Assembly (NCBI GenBank): GCA_016801845.1
Contig: CM028922.1
Coordinates: forward strand, 5,511,501 to 5,575,500
DNA length: 64,000 bases
Origin: Polydactylus sextarius
Lineage: Eukaryota; Chordata; Actinopteri; Polynemidae
Direction of reading: 5' to 3'
The notes under the pieces are model-generated. The model worked only from the letters and a program-made list of their open reading frames with translations, was not told the origin of the DNA and ran no database searches. The position numbers and the translations under genes were made by a program. Of the stretch, positions 37,421-51,036 are shown in pieces (the first letter of the stretch is position 1; each line of letters starts with the position of its first letter).

Positions 37421-40400
37421 TCCTCCATGAATTTATTTCCCGTTGGTGTTTGTTGCCATTTATTCGCTACTCACCGTAAACTGAGCTGAAGAAACAGAAA
37501 AAGACAGAAAAACCTTTAAAAGTTAAATGTAATTATTGCTGTATTTCTATATAGATGTGATTGTAGGCTTAAAATGTCACTAATGGAAATATTTACACCC
37601 AAAATACTGTAATTTTCTTTATTAATTGAGGAATATCTGTTACTATTTTTAATAGGTTAGTACATACAAAATAAAACCACACCATCACCTGTCAAAGTCC
37701 TTTATTTATATCAGAAATGTTCCTCATCAAACCTGAGCTATATATTATGTTTTATAGACTCAGACTAGACATTTTCTTTGTAAAAAAAAATCTTAATTTC
37801 ATTCTTCAGGAACTGAAGCTGCCAGTAAGAAGTGTAAAAGCAAAGATCATGTACCTCAAAACTGTAGAAATGAATGTGATTTCATCCTTCAACAGACTCT
37901 TACAACAACACTAACCTCAACTATTTCTTCAGGACAGTTTTTATTGATCAAACTGATGCAATGCAGATCTGGTTTTAGCGGAATAATGACATGATGTTGA
38001 CATGATGTACTGCAGTGAACACCTGCATAATGAGATGTTACTGCAGATTCACCTCCATTTGTAACTTTATTCAGCTCTTTCCATGTGAATGTATTTAGTC
38101 CTGTAGCGTATTGTTTTTCCCGGTTGGGGACAAATCACCTTTATTCAGATGCTCAGAGGTGATGTTAAAGTTTTAAGGATTATTGGAATAAGTGCTGATA
38201 CCAAACTGTAAGAATACTTCATATATTATTGATCCTTCCACTGATAACTAAGCAGCAAAATGTGATCAAGATATTAAAGTTTAAATATTGATGAGGCGAC
38301 AAATTGGTCCAGATTATCAAGTTATATTATGTCAGTGATTTATTACTATTAATGCATTAATAGATATATTCTGTTCTTTTTCAATTTGTTTTAGATTGAT
38401 TGTTGGGAAGTTTGTTCTCCAGTAAGCCATCGTATTTGATTTTATATGCTCTTTAAAAGTAATTACTGACCTCAGTTGTCAAATAAAGGTAAAGATATTT
38501 CAGTTTTAATGTCTTAGAAACATAGTGAGATATGAATTTTAAGCTTGGAATTTAAGTTCATAGTAGATGAAGTCAAGTACAACAACCTCAGAATTACATG
38601 TGACGCTGAATCAATCAACGGATATTCTGATATACCGGATACTTTTGATATTTAAATGATTCTTTCTGCTTTTAAAATCAATGTAAAGTCACTGGTGTGA
38701 AGCTGCCAGATTGTCTCTGATTGGTTGGATTCATCTGCTTTGCTTCTTTAACGAGCTTCTCAAGCGAAGAAGAAGAAGAAAAAAAGAAAATACAACATTT
38801 TTTTCCCCCATCATCAAACCAAACAGTTACTTTGGTTATTAGGGGCCTCCAGCTGGTTGGGGTTCCTTTTTCACTTGTGACTTCTGAAACTTCCAAAACA
38901 CACCGTTCTTCTTCTCCGAGGCAGTTGCCTGGAGACTGGAGGTCATTGAGGCTGTGCCAGTGCCGTCCTTGGCTGGACGCCGGTGAAATCCCTCTGGCTT
39001 CGGGGCATGGGGTGCACACTGCAGGGGTGACAGTCATTTACAGTCACCCTTTGCATGAGTGAATTCACTTCAAAGGCCGACACAGGGCCCGCTATGTCTT
39101 TTCATTTGGACTTTCAAAAGCTATTACATCACACGGCTAAATGAGGTATGTAATGGAAAAGACTCTAGTGAGCTGTTCTGCTTGACTAGTACAATAAGAC
39201 AATAGACTGATTTATGCAGGACGCATGTTTTAAATGATGGAAACAGAATATTAATCCCATTGCACTGGAGACGGGTTTTCTGGATGTGGATTTATCACTC
39301 AGTGTCATTGGAGAAACATCTTCAAAACGGATGTTTTGATTATGTGAAAAACAGGTTTGGAGATTTTTGAGTGTTGACATTTTATTTTAGGACAGAAACT
39401 GAATGTTTTCCCATCCACTTCAACACAGTCTGTCAGAGCCAGCAGCCAAACTTGAGCCCAGTTTTCTGTCATTCCTGCTTTTGGTTTGTTTGATTACTTG
39501 CAATCGCTGTTTGGTTGCGACAGTCTTTTCTTTTTACATTTGATTCTCTGCTGTCGATGCCAAATTATCTATAATCTAAAAGGTTGTACAGCTAATGTAA
39601 GGTATTAAGTTGCAACTGTTCACCACTGGTATCTTCCACTGTCTGTGCTTCACTGCTGATCGTCCTGGAGTAAGGCACCTTTAGTTTAGAAAAGGAAAAT
39701 AACCGATACCAGTAATTGTTTTAAGCATTTTCTCTAAATTATCTTCCTTTTGTGACATTCAATTCTCCTTCAGACTTGGATTGGTGGTGCTGAACCAGTG
39801 ACTGTGTGTCAAAGTTGAAACATGGCTTTATTATGACTTTGATCATGAGCTAGATTCTCTTGGGCCTTGTACCAAAGATTTAACTCCACGCTGCTGAACA
39901 AACACAATACAAACTGTGTTCCTGAAATACATGTTGGGTAACTGAATAGTTTTGGAGGACAACTAATTTCTTCTCATGAGTAGCCCAAATAGAAAAGCTG
40001 CTTAAAGATCCATCACTTCACCATGTAAATCATGTTAAAGGTCTTTGCTCTGATGGTCATGACTTCAATCTCAGGTTAATCAGTTGCTGAACTTTGAAGC
40101 TGGTTGCTCTAGAAAGTATTGAACTGAAACATTGCAGTATATTTTTGAATCAAATGTATGAAAGGATATAGATTTATATTCAAGTGTCAGACAAACAATA
40201 TGCTACTTTAAACTTGTCTGTGTTTTAGTGCATCTCAGTTACTGATCAAAACTACAACTTTGAAACAGATTAACCTACTAAGAAGTGAGTATGTTACTCC
40301 ATATGCAGCAACCTTCCCTCAACTCCAAAACAAATTTCTCCTTAGGGAAACCAATAAAGAAACCTTCAACCTTGTAACCTTGAACCTTAACAGCATCATT

Positions 40401-43400
40401 TCAAAGCCGGACACAGTGTGATTACAGTCAAAGTGTCCAGCGTATATCTTCACCCTGTAAAATGAGACGGTTTCAGTTGTTCAAATGAAATGTTTCATTG
40501 TGAGAACAGCACAGACTTTATTCAGAGGCTGTGTTTGCTGATCAAACAGACACATTGAGTCCTGTTCAAGACACAGATGTGCACTAAGAGACAGTAAAGC
40601 CAATAAAAGTGACTGATGTATAGTCATTTAAAAAAGCTGAGGAAGTTAATGGCTAAAACAGTTTTATCCAATATGGTTAGCCTGTGAGATGTGTTTATTT
40701 TGTGGTCACTTATTAGTGCCAAGTTTACAGTATAAAACACTAAAAGTCTGATTGACATTAATGATTTTTCAAAATGTTTAGTTTCTTTTTTCAGAGTGGT
40801 TTTAGTGTTTCCAAAACGCTGTAGCTACTTTAAGGAATGGGGGATCAGTGTATTTTGGGGGAAATAGCTTATTTCTTTTTTTTGCCAGGATGAGAGAATT
40901 AATATCACAGCTCATGCCCATCCATTAAATATGAAGGTACAGCCAGGAGATGGTTAGCTTAATGTAGCAGAAACACTGGGGAAAAGGAGAAACTGCTTGG
41001 CTGGATTTTTCCAAAGGTAATGAAAAAGCAAAACAAAACAAAAACACTCTACCTCCCAGTGCTTCTAAAATGGACTGTTTGACATGTTATGTCTGATTTG
41101 TTTAGGCTCAGTTATAACCCTGTGTAATCATCCACAACATCTGTTTTTCCACTTAGACTTAATACAAATAAATGTCACTCACATGCGTTGATAACTGAAT
41201 ATGACAACGTCTAATTTAATTGTTGATATTCTCATTGGTTTATTTTTTAATATAATTTTAGATTTATATATCTGGAATATTTCTGTCTCTGTCCCAGTTG
41301 CTTTTTTGGGAGATATTGCTCTGGATGAAGATGACCTCCGCATGTTTAAAGACGGCAGTGATTATGACAACCAGACAGACTCAGGTATCAAAAAATGAAT
41401 ATGATTTATAATCAAACAAAGGAATGATAATGAACACAGTTTCCCTCTTGTTCCCTCTTGTTACAGTTAACACCACCACCTCCAACAAAAGTGTCAGGAG
41501 TAGAAGAGCTGCAGACAAACAGAGTCTCCGTCGTCTCAGGAGAGCGGCCACCTCCCGACCGGAGAGAGTGTGGCCAGACGGCATCATCCCGTTTGTGATC
41601 AGTGGGAATTTTAGTGGTGAGTTTTCATCTGTTGTTTTGAGCAGGAGTTGTTCTGTTAAACCGCAGCAGGCAGCAGGTTCTCGTTGCCCCGTGTGTGTTT
41701 TCAACATCTCAAAGCACACTCATTCTAATTCATAGTTTCCTTTCAGGCAGTCAGCGAGCCATTTTCCGTCAGGCTATGCGTCACTGGGAGAAACACACTT
41801 GTGTAACATTCACTGAGAGAACGACTGAAGAAAGCTACATTGTCTTCACCTACCGGCCGTGTGGGTGAGTGGGAAGCTCTTTTATTTCCTCCATTAAACA
41901 ATTAGTAGATCTGCACAGAGACATCTTAGCCCACAGGACAGAATAATTGTCTTCAAACTAAACTACATTGAAGGGATCGTTACACGTTTCAGTCCATTTA
42001 CTGTGATACAAACCAAACCCACTTTACATTACAGGTAACCATTCTGTGACTCTGCAAACATTTTCACATCCTGAGTTACAGAAATCATCAAATCTGCTTA
42101 AATGTCTGTTAAAGTTGCATTATCCTCATGATGGTGGACGACCCTTTCTTCTTTCTACAGCTTCATAGTTTATACATAGTAAAATATACACTATAAACTA
42201 TACATATGAACTACAAACGTAGTCAAAACTACCATGATCAAATGATTACAAATACACAGAAGTGGTTGCTCATAGTAACAAATAAACACCTTCAGCTCCA
42301 TTGAGCATTTTAGCATCTTTTAGCTAATGTGTTTTGTTTTTCCGGCTCACGACTGTTTAGATTCACCCTCTATGTTCTCATTAGAGTCATTTCTGGTTCT
42401 AAAGATGCAACATATATTCTGCCTGACTAGCATACGAAGATGGACAAACCTAGCGACCAGCTGGTAAATACAGTGTAGCAGGGTGACTCCTGGTGAATAA
42501 TAATGCTTTGCTGTCTGTTCTGTGTTTACATAAGTTTGTCACAAACTCACAAATGGTTTTTCAGACTGTTAAAACATCCAGAAATAAAAGGAAGGCGAAG
42601 CTACTTGTAACTGTAGGAAAATCACATCTAAGAATGTAAAACTCCACAACTTACAGTCAAAATGATCTGCGAAAGGATTTGTAGTTAAGGAGCTTACGTT
42701 TGTAAACACATCTTTTGGACTTTATGTGGATTTAAACAGTGTTGCCCCCTACAGGTGCTGCTCCTACGTGGGGAGGAGGGGTGGCGGTCCTCAGGCCATC
42801 TCCATAGGGAAGAACTGCGATAAGTTCGGCATCGTGGTGCATGAGCTCGGCCACGTGATTGGCTTCTGGCATGAGCACACACGTCCGGATCGTGACGAGC
42901 ATGTAAGCATCATCAGAGACAACATCCAGCCAGGTACTGTTACCGCACCGCTGTTGACATGATTGAGTGTGAATGGATATGACCTTCCAGGTGGTTTTCT
43001 TGGTATTTAATCCAGCCGACTGTCTGTATGTGAACAGGACAGGAGTATAACTTCCTGAAGATGGAACCAGACGAAGTCGACTCTCTTGGGGAAGTGTATG
43101 ACTTTGGCAGCATCATGCATTATGCGAGAAATACGTTTTCCAGGTTGGTGCATGATGTTCAAATTTCCCCTACCTAAAGTTTAGCTATTTGTTGAAGGAG
43201 CTGCAATGATTTCATCACTTTTATTTCCCACTGGTGATTTTCCTGAGAAGGTACACTTTATTTTTAGCTTTACCCCGGTTCCCATTAACAGATCTTTAAA
43301 CAGCTGCACTGAGGAAATTACTGGATAAATGCCTTGCTCAAGAGACTAATTGTTATGTTCTGGTGATTCACTCTTTTCTGCCCTTCTATATATTATTACC

Positions 43401-46400
43401 AGCAACACACAATGTGCTAACCTGCCTCACTGACCTGACCATTATCACTGCTGCATTTCTGAGATTTAAATTGCTGCATATACAACAAAGGCAGCGATTT
43501 AAAGTCATTTGGAGAAGCCAGCATGAAATCAAGCACCAACCATCTGTCTTACTGCCCCTAATATGATGTTGAATTATCAGCCGAGCTACTACACTGACCT
43601 GGTGTTTGTCCCTTTATTCAGCTTTGCTAAACAAGCTCTATAGGAAACCCCTGGGATTTGGTCTTTTATTGTCACATAAATGGTTTCACACTAGTCCCCT
43701 TTTCATTTCTGTCTCGTGCATGTTGTTGCCCCGTTGCTTTTCTCTGCGCTTTGGTTTTTTACCTCCATCACCGCTTTGCTGGTCTGGGTCATGGAGGCAA
43801 GCCAAGCTAAATAAAGGCCTGGCAGTTCAAGCTTTGTTGAACAATTTGGGCTGGAGTGGCCTTTTTCTCTGGCATTCAGGAGTGGGCTCCACTGAGCCGG
43901 CTGGCACCGGCAAAAGGCCCCATCAGAGCGCTCTGTTTGCACATGCCTGTCATTCATGGGCGCATCACCATGGGAACTGAGCAAGAGTGAGCGCCAAACC
44001 CAGCGAGAGATTATCAGAATCAATAAAGTATCAAAGTGTTGAACAGGAGTCTGCACAAAAACCAGCTTCTGTGTTTGAACTTTTGAAAACCACAACAGTG
44101 TAGTCAGAAGATGTTCCTTGTGCTAGAATCACTTTCTAAATCATTTGATGCTTTGATCTTCTCTGAGAATTAACTGCTCATGTTTGTTGTTTGTCTGGAA
44201 AAAAAAAAAAGAGGAGTTTTCTTAGACACGATCTTGCCCCGTTACGATATCAATGGAGCCCGACCGACTATTGGACAGAGAACCAGGCTTAGCAAAGGGG
44301 ACATCGCTCAAGCTCGTAAACTCTACAAATGTGCAAGTGAGACTTTGATCCTTTTCAACTGGCTGGATAATCTGTGTATCTGCCAATATATTCTGGAATT
44401 TGAATGTTGTTTTTCTGGTGATGATCATAGTAAATCCATGTTAATGTGTTATGTGGTGTTGTGACAGAGTGTGGGGACAGCCTGCAGGAAAGTACTGGAA
44501 ACTTCTCCTCTCCTGGTTTCCCCAATGGCTACTCAGCATACGCTCACTGTATCTGGAGGATTTCCGTCACTCCCGGAGAGAAGGTGAACAGAACCACTTC
44601 AGTGAAGGGTGAACAAAAATATACTGATGGGCTCAAACTATTGTATGGATATCTTACCAATTAAAATGTACGCATATTGTCTGAATTGTAGACACAACAA
44701 CTCATATCATCCGACTGAAACATTAGTCCAGAAATGAAAAAGGAAATATGTTATGTTTTCCAGTTTTCTATACATATATACGCCCCAATCATTTAACTGC
44801 AATATTTTCAAGAAGACATTTTACACAAATTATACTCAGTGATTGTAGTTTCATCATTAAGCACCATAGAAAACACAATATCTTTCAACAGTATGAATAA
44901 ATCCTTTCATATTTAGGACAAACTTTCACTTATCTAACTTAAAAGACTCAAGTTTGAACCAATTTCATTTTGGTAGCCAAATGTCAAAGGTCACTGTGAC
45001 GTCTCAGAGCAGGTTTCTGGCTCTTTAAAAATGTCAAAATCTCAAATATTCACTTTACTTAAAGGACTTAAAACTACATTTTGCTTAAATTTACATAACA
45101 GGAATTAGCAACTATTTAGCGTTGGCTACAGGTCAATGGTTGGTGTGACCTCACAAAACATGTTTTCAGCTGTAACTTATGAATCTAAGCTCAGCAGGTT
45201 GGTGGAGGAATACAACCATTGGATGGTCATTTTACTTTTGTACATTATTTTCTTTCTCAATCCTCAGTATTTCATATCTAAATAAAAGCTGAATATTTAT
45301 CACTGTGTTTCTCGCAGATTGTCCTAAATTTTACCGCCATGGACCTCTTCAGGAGTCACTTATGTTGGTATGACCACGTTGAGGTTCGAGATGGTTTCTG
45401 GAGAAAAGCTCCACTCAAAGGTCTTTAAAACTTAATAACAATAGACCTCTTTTCTCTCTCTGTCTCTCTACTTCGTCCAGAAACCTGTGAAACCCTGAAA
45501 AAGCTTCATACTTCAGTGGTGAGAGCTGTGAATTACTCACTGACGGGGTCATTATTTCCTCCTGTACTTTTACAGGCCGTTTTTGTGGAGACACACTTCC
45601 AGATCCAATCATCTCTACCGACAGCCAACTGTGGATTGAATTCAGAAGCAGCAGCAGCTGGGTGGGCAAAGGCTTTTCAGCTGTTTATGAAGGTAAAAAA
45701 AAGTCACCTATAGTGACTTTAATACTGATTTCCTGCTTTATTCATCTTTGTGTGAATCATAAGCCGTTTGCTGCAGGTTTTTTTTTTCAGGTAGAAATAT
45801 AGAAAGCAAAACAAACTGCCATTAATCTCACCTCCTGTGCAGCCATCTGTGGGGGAGAGGTGACGCGGGACAGCGGCCAGATTCAGTCTCCCAATTATCC
45901 TGATGACTACCAGTCAAATAAAGAGTGCGTGTGGAAAATCACTGTAGCAGAGGGTTTCGACGTCGGCCTCTCGTTTCAGTCATTTGAGGTAAAAATCACA
46001 TTTATTATTACTGTTCAGACCAGAACACCAAACACTGACTCTTCACATAAAACATAACCTGCTGTAATGTCTGTGTGAACTTCACTGTCCTTGATTTGAC
46101 TTCAGGTTGAGAGACATGACAGCTGTGCTTACGACTACGTGGAGGTGAGAGACGGCGACTCAGAGACCAGCCCGCTGCTCGGACGTTTCTGTGGCTACGA
46201 CAAACCAGATGACATCAAAAGCAGCTCCAATCAGCTCTGGTTGAAGTTTTTATCTGACGGATCAGTCAACAAAGCCGGGTTTGCTGCCAACTTTTTCAAA
46301 GGTCAGTAAGTCATTTAAGTTGCACAGAATGAGACGGACATTTCAACATTTTTGACTTGACAAAAAACTCGACTTTTTAAAATTTAATTTGCCAGAGATG

Positions 46401-49400
46401 GACGAGTGCTCCATGCCTGACAACAGTCACTGTGAGCACCGCTGTCTCAACACACTGGGCAGCTACAGATGTGCCTGTGATCCTGGATATGAGCTGGCAG
46501 CCGACAGACGCAGCTGTGAGAGTGAGTGCACGCTAACGTAATACTGAGAACCAACATTTGAGTGAAACATGCCAACTAGTCGAAGCATCAACTGGTTCCC
46601 TGCTGCCCTCACATGGCAAACGTCTCTCACTGCAACATGTATGCAGCTCTTACTTAACCTCTTTATCACTACGTCTGCTGCTGTTAAAACAGTAGCTGTT
46701 AATATAACATTTCAAAAGCCAAAGCATCCAGCTGTAGTCTATAAGGATACGTTATTAACACTCCCTGCTCCCTGCTGTGTGTTTTCATGCAGGGAGCAAT
46801 GAGTTTAGACAACACTGTATAGACTCTATACAGTCTTATAATAATCTATTCCACATGAAGGAGCTTGCAGGAGTTGCAATATGACACACAAAAGTACAAA
46901 TACAGAAGCTTCTTGCTATAAAAACTGAAGTTAAGAAGCATCAACGTGTCAATAACATTCACAAATGAGCACAGGAGGTAACATATGACATACAAGTGTA
47001 TGGAAGAAGAAGATTTTTTTAAAGAAAGACTTCTCATCTCCCTTGCTCAATCGAGGCTTGGTTTCCTGGTAATTTTCACTTTTCACCACAAGAGGTCACT
47101 ACCCTCCTTGCTCCCCGAGGCCTGACCGTCACCTTGATCACACTTGGCTTGTTCAGCTACATTTTTTTCCTCCATCACAATTTGGTGCATTCCCTGGTTT
47201 TATAGAGGAAATTAAATTTTCACTCTGTAGCCTTTTGATTTACAATCTGTAATTAGTGTGTCATTCCATTCATTTCACATGGTTGTCACTTTATCTCTTG
47301 ACATTGCTTGTCATATATCAGCCTGCACTTCCAGAGGTCATCTTATTCTGCAGTTATTCACACATGGGTCATGTAATTTATGTCATGCAAGTGTTTTCTT
47401 TCACACTTCCACCACTAAAATCAGTGGTTTCTACCACCAGCAGCTGCCTGCGGTGGGTTCATCACCAAGCTGAATGGTTCTCTCACCACCCCTGGCTGGC
47501 CCAAGGAATACCCACCCAACAAAAACTGTGTCTGGCAGCTCGCAGCGCCCATTCAGTATCGCATCACTCTGGTGTTCGAAACGTTCGAAACTGAAGGGAA
47601 CGATGTAAGTTGACGCTCTCACAGGTTTGTTAGCTAAAACAACACCTCTGTCCTTAGTCGTCAGTAAAATCTCCTAATGTTTACCATCAGGTGTGCAAAT
47701 ATGATTACGTGGAGGTGCACAGCGGGTTGAATTCAGATTCGAAGCTTCATGGGAAGTTCTGTGGAGCAGAGAAACCCGAAGTCATCACCTCCCTACAAAA
47801 CAACATGAGGATCGAGTTCAAGTCGGACAACACCGTGTCCAAAAGGGGCTTCAAGGCTCATTTCTTCTCCGGTAAGTCTGGAAGAATCAATTACTTAGGA
47901 AGTATCGGTTACAGTTTGGTAAAACCCAATCAGTTGTAGCTAAAATGAGCCAAACTGTTAGTTGAAATCAGACCTGTGTTGTAATTTAAAAAAAAAATAT
48001 ATATAAAAATTCAACCCTCTAAAATATGAGACCTTTAAACTTTGAACTTTAGAGTTGTAACTTTTAATAATATGGAGAATATGTCACTGAGAAAGATCTG
48101 TGATGGCTGTAAAATTAATTATATTTCTAGTCCATTACGTTTCCCACTGGTCTTCTCTTGTATAATTAAAAAAAGATTAAAAAATCCTAATAGTCCATCT
48201 ATCAAAATTACACAGGAACTACTCATTTACTGCTACTTTTCACAAAGTTTATTCAACTTCACTTATGAATATATCCAGCATCACTGAACCAGCACTTTTA
48301 AACTTTAAAATGTGTGATTTTTTTCAAACCAGTTTTCAGTGTGAAAACAATTCACTAGAAGAAGAAAATGTATCCAGGAGGTGTTGGCTGAGATGTGTTT
48401 CCAGGGTTGTTGTTTGTGTTTTCACACATCAGGTTTCTTAACGAATACAGAAAACCACATTGTGTTTGCTGCTGCTTGGCTGCAGATCCTAAAATGTCTG
48501 AAATGTTAACTCAATATGTTGGTGACACATTCACATGTTGCGTGAAAGGAATCTTGAATTAAAACGACCTGAATGTCTACAGATATTGACGAGTGCTCCA
48601 AGGACAACGGAGGCTGCCAGCACGAATGTGTCAACACATTCGGAAGCTACAGCTGTCAGTGTCGCAGCGGCTTCACGCTGCATGACAATAAACATGACTG
48701 CAAAGAAGGTACATTTCACAGGATCAAGCAAATTACTAAAATAAATGATAAATATTTATCCAGAATCTCTGAGTTCATGACTTTGACCTTTGTCTCTGTT
48801 TGAGAGTCAGCTGATCTCAGCTGAGTCTTCACATGCCACCATGTGTCTCATTGTTACGTACTTTATTTGCCAACGTGTCATCAGCTTTAGTTTTGCTTTC
48901 ATTTTGATATTTCGCCTCCTTTTCCGCAAAGAAGATTACCTCACAGGATACGTCGCTTCCTCATCATTTCCTGAAAAGTATGAGCTCAGCGATTTCATTG
49001 TCCACTTGTAATGATTTGTTTTGTTTTGTTTTGTTTTTTTTTGTTTTTTTTTCAGCCGGCTGTGATTATGTTGAAAACAGTGTGTCGGGTGTAATAAGTA
49101 GTCCCAACTGGCCTGACAAATATCCCAGTAAGAAGGCCTGCACCTGGTCTCTGTCCACGACCCCGGGTCATCGCATCAAACTTGTATGTCAATTAAAGAT
49201 TTTGTTTTGCATTTAAACATTGTTTTCATGCAAATGAATAAAGTTCTAATGTAACTTTTTTTTATGAAAATGATTTTCAGGTTTTCAATGAGATCGACAT
49301 GGAGGCTCATGTGGAGTGTGCTTACGACCATTTGGAGATCTACGACGGGCCAGACGTCCACGCCCCGAGTTTAGGACGTTTCTGTGGCACAAAGAAACCG

Positions 49401-50232
49401 CCTCCGGTCATTTCTAGCAGCAACACAATTTTCCTGCGCTTTTTCTCTGACAACTCTGTGCAGAAAAGAGGCTTTGAGGTTTCCCACGGAGCAGGTGGGC
49501 AAAGTAGCTGCAAAGTCATTGTTCTGTTTCTAAAAAAAAAAAAAAAAAAAAAAGTCTGCAAATACATAAAAATGGTTTCTCAGGAGAAAGAATAGAAACA
49601 CCAAAAAATGTGACATCTCAGCTACGGCTTTGTTTTCTGTTTTGTTTAGAAAGCTGCATTTTTTTCCTTCACTTTTTACGAGTTCCACTTTTTGACCCTC
49701 TAATTTTGTGGTTGTGAATTCCCAGAATGTGGAGGAAGTCTTAGAGCCGAGGTCAAGACAAAAGATCTGTACTCTCATGCACAGTTTGGAGATAACAACT
49801 ACCCTGGCGGCTCTGACTGCCTGTGGGTGGTCACTGCTGAGAAGGGGTACGGAGTGGAGATCATCTTCCAAGTTTTTGAGATTGAGGAGGAGGCAGACTG
49901 CGGCTATGATTACGTGGAGCTGTATGACGGTGCTGACATCAAATCTCCAAGGCTGGGACGATATTGTGGATCTGGGGTGAGGCTAAAAATATCAGTCTTG
50001 TGTACTAAAAGCTGTTTGGAAAAAGTTTTTTTTTTTTTTTTTTTTTTGTTTTGAAACGCATCTCTTTTTTATGTGTGTTTTGTTTCTTTCCCTCAAGGCT
50101 CCAGAGGAGGTCTACTCAGCTGGAGACTCCATTGTTTTAAAGTTTCACTCTGACGACAGTATCAATAAAAAAGGTTTTCATGTACGCTACACAAGCACAA
50201 AGTTCCAGGACACGTTACATGCAAGCAAGTGA
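37219..50232 (+). CDS. bmp1: Bone morphogenetic protein 1 / mammalian-tolloid-type procollagen C-proteinase (20 coding exons)
   Basis: Secreted astacin metalloprotease that cleaves procollagen C-propeptides and chordin. Exons: 37219-37354, 41298-41384, 41467-41616, 41747-41864, 42755-42933, 43038-43143, 44212-44336, 44468-44583, 45318-45420, 45576-45692, 45843-45988, 46106-46301, 46396-46521, 47444-47604, 47691-47871, 48583-48708, 49056-49183, 49281-49494, 49726-49976, 50098-50232. All are in phase and give 966 residues (human mTLD 986). Order: signal peptide (about 1-20), short prodomain with a furin-type site RLRR97-100, protease (101-300), CUB1, CUB2, EGF1 (527-568), CUB3, EGF2 (683-724), CUB4, CUB5. 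The zinc site is HELGHVIGFWH (His193, Glu194, His197, His203), with Met-turn SIMHY ending at Tyr252. The C-terminus STKFQDTLHASK matches human BMP1 rather than TLL1, and RPERVWPDG also favours BMP1. Teleosts can carry two bmp1 copies; which one this is cannot be told here. Confidence 0.94.
37364..37415. repeat. T-homopolymer run (about 52 bases) next to BMP1 exon 1 donor
   Basis: Begins nine bases after the donor of BMP1 exon 1 (GT at 37355). Length may be affected by sequencing. Confidence 0.9.
37416..41297 (+). other. BMP1 intron 1 (about 3.9 kb)
   Basis: Contains no supported exon. It has a more complex, GC-richer island at about 38820-39150 and a repeat-like stretch at 40825-41110; the rest is unremarkable AT-rich intron. 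Confidence 0.6.
40825..41110 (+). repeat. Teleost interspersed short repeat copy
   Basis: Contains a series of words I recognise from a very common fish repeat: TTTTGGGGGAAATAGCTTATT, TATGAAGGTACAGCCAGGAG, GGTTAGCTTAATG and a TTCCAAAGGTAA block. It is diverged, and its ends were not defined. Confidence 0.5.
42280..42600. repeat. Repeat-like segment related to one in ANTXR1 (opposite orientation)
   Basis: In the BMP1 intron between 41864 and 42755. The word CATTTTAGCATCTTTTAGC is the reverse complement of GCTAAAAGATGCTAAAATG at about 30263-30281 in an ANTXR1 intron, suggesting two copies of one interspersed family. Confidence 0.35.
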
Positions 50233-51030
50233 CTCTCTAAAACCTTCCCCAAAACCTAAATGGAGACTTCACCCCTAACATTTGGTCGTACACGCCCTTT
50301 TCCAGACGACAAGCGAATGCGTGCATTGATACCACAAACACCAAACACGCATACTTTACATTCACATCTGCTAGAGAGAGTGGAGCCATGCTGAGAAATT
50401 ACATCTTTGCTCTTCTTCATTATATTGCTATATAGGTTGAAAGGAATAATTTGAAGTGATTATTTTTGAGTTAAATTCAGTCGCGCCGCCTATAATGAGC
50501 TGATTATGTCATAACACTATGGTAAGATATAAAATGTATATATTGTGATATGGTTTGTCTTTTTTTTTTTTTTTTTTTTTTAGTCATATCAGCTAAGTCA
50601 CTTAATATTGTCTGAGGTTGAGAGACTGATCACTTCTAATGAATGTAATGAACTTTCTTGTGTAACATTATTATACAAAGGCAAATAATGATGAAAATTA
50701 TGGAAGAAAATTGAATTTGTTTGATTTTCAAACAAATTCTTTTTCCCCATATTTTTTAAACCATACTTGTATTTCCATTCAACTGAAACCACCTCATTTT
50801 TCAGTCTATATCATAGTTTTACTTTACATTTCTGCTCATCTGTACTGAGCCTTAAAAAAAAAAACTTAACACTTGATGAAAATCTTTTATCATAGTGGTT
50901 TAGTGTTTTAATTTCTTACTTTGGATGCCATGATGTTGAGGTGTACTCCATGATATTACATACTGGGTGTGGTTACAGATGCAATAGATTCAACTGATGC
51001 TCTTACACACATAACCACACTCAGCCTGGT

Positions 51031-51036
51031 AATAAA
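51031..51036 (+). terminator. Candidate polyadenylation signal of BMP1
   Basis: AATAAA about 800 bases after the BMP1 stop codon, followed by GT-rich sequence. It overlaps the left end of the candidate element at 51033, so it may have been supplied or interrupted by that insertion. Confidence 0.3.

Noticed and set aside
43703..44095. 130-codon minus-strand ORF and overlapping 124-codon plus ORF in BMP1 intron 6
   Set aside because: They lie in opposite frames over the same GC-richer island, with no recognisable protein. Treated as a possible regulatory island.
37219..50232. Identity as TLL1 or TLL2
   Set aside because: RPERVWPDG, VGRRGGGPQ and the C-terminal STKFQDTLH follow BMP1; TLL1 has RTERIWPGG and a different C-terminus.
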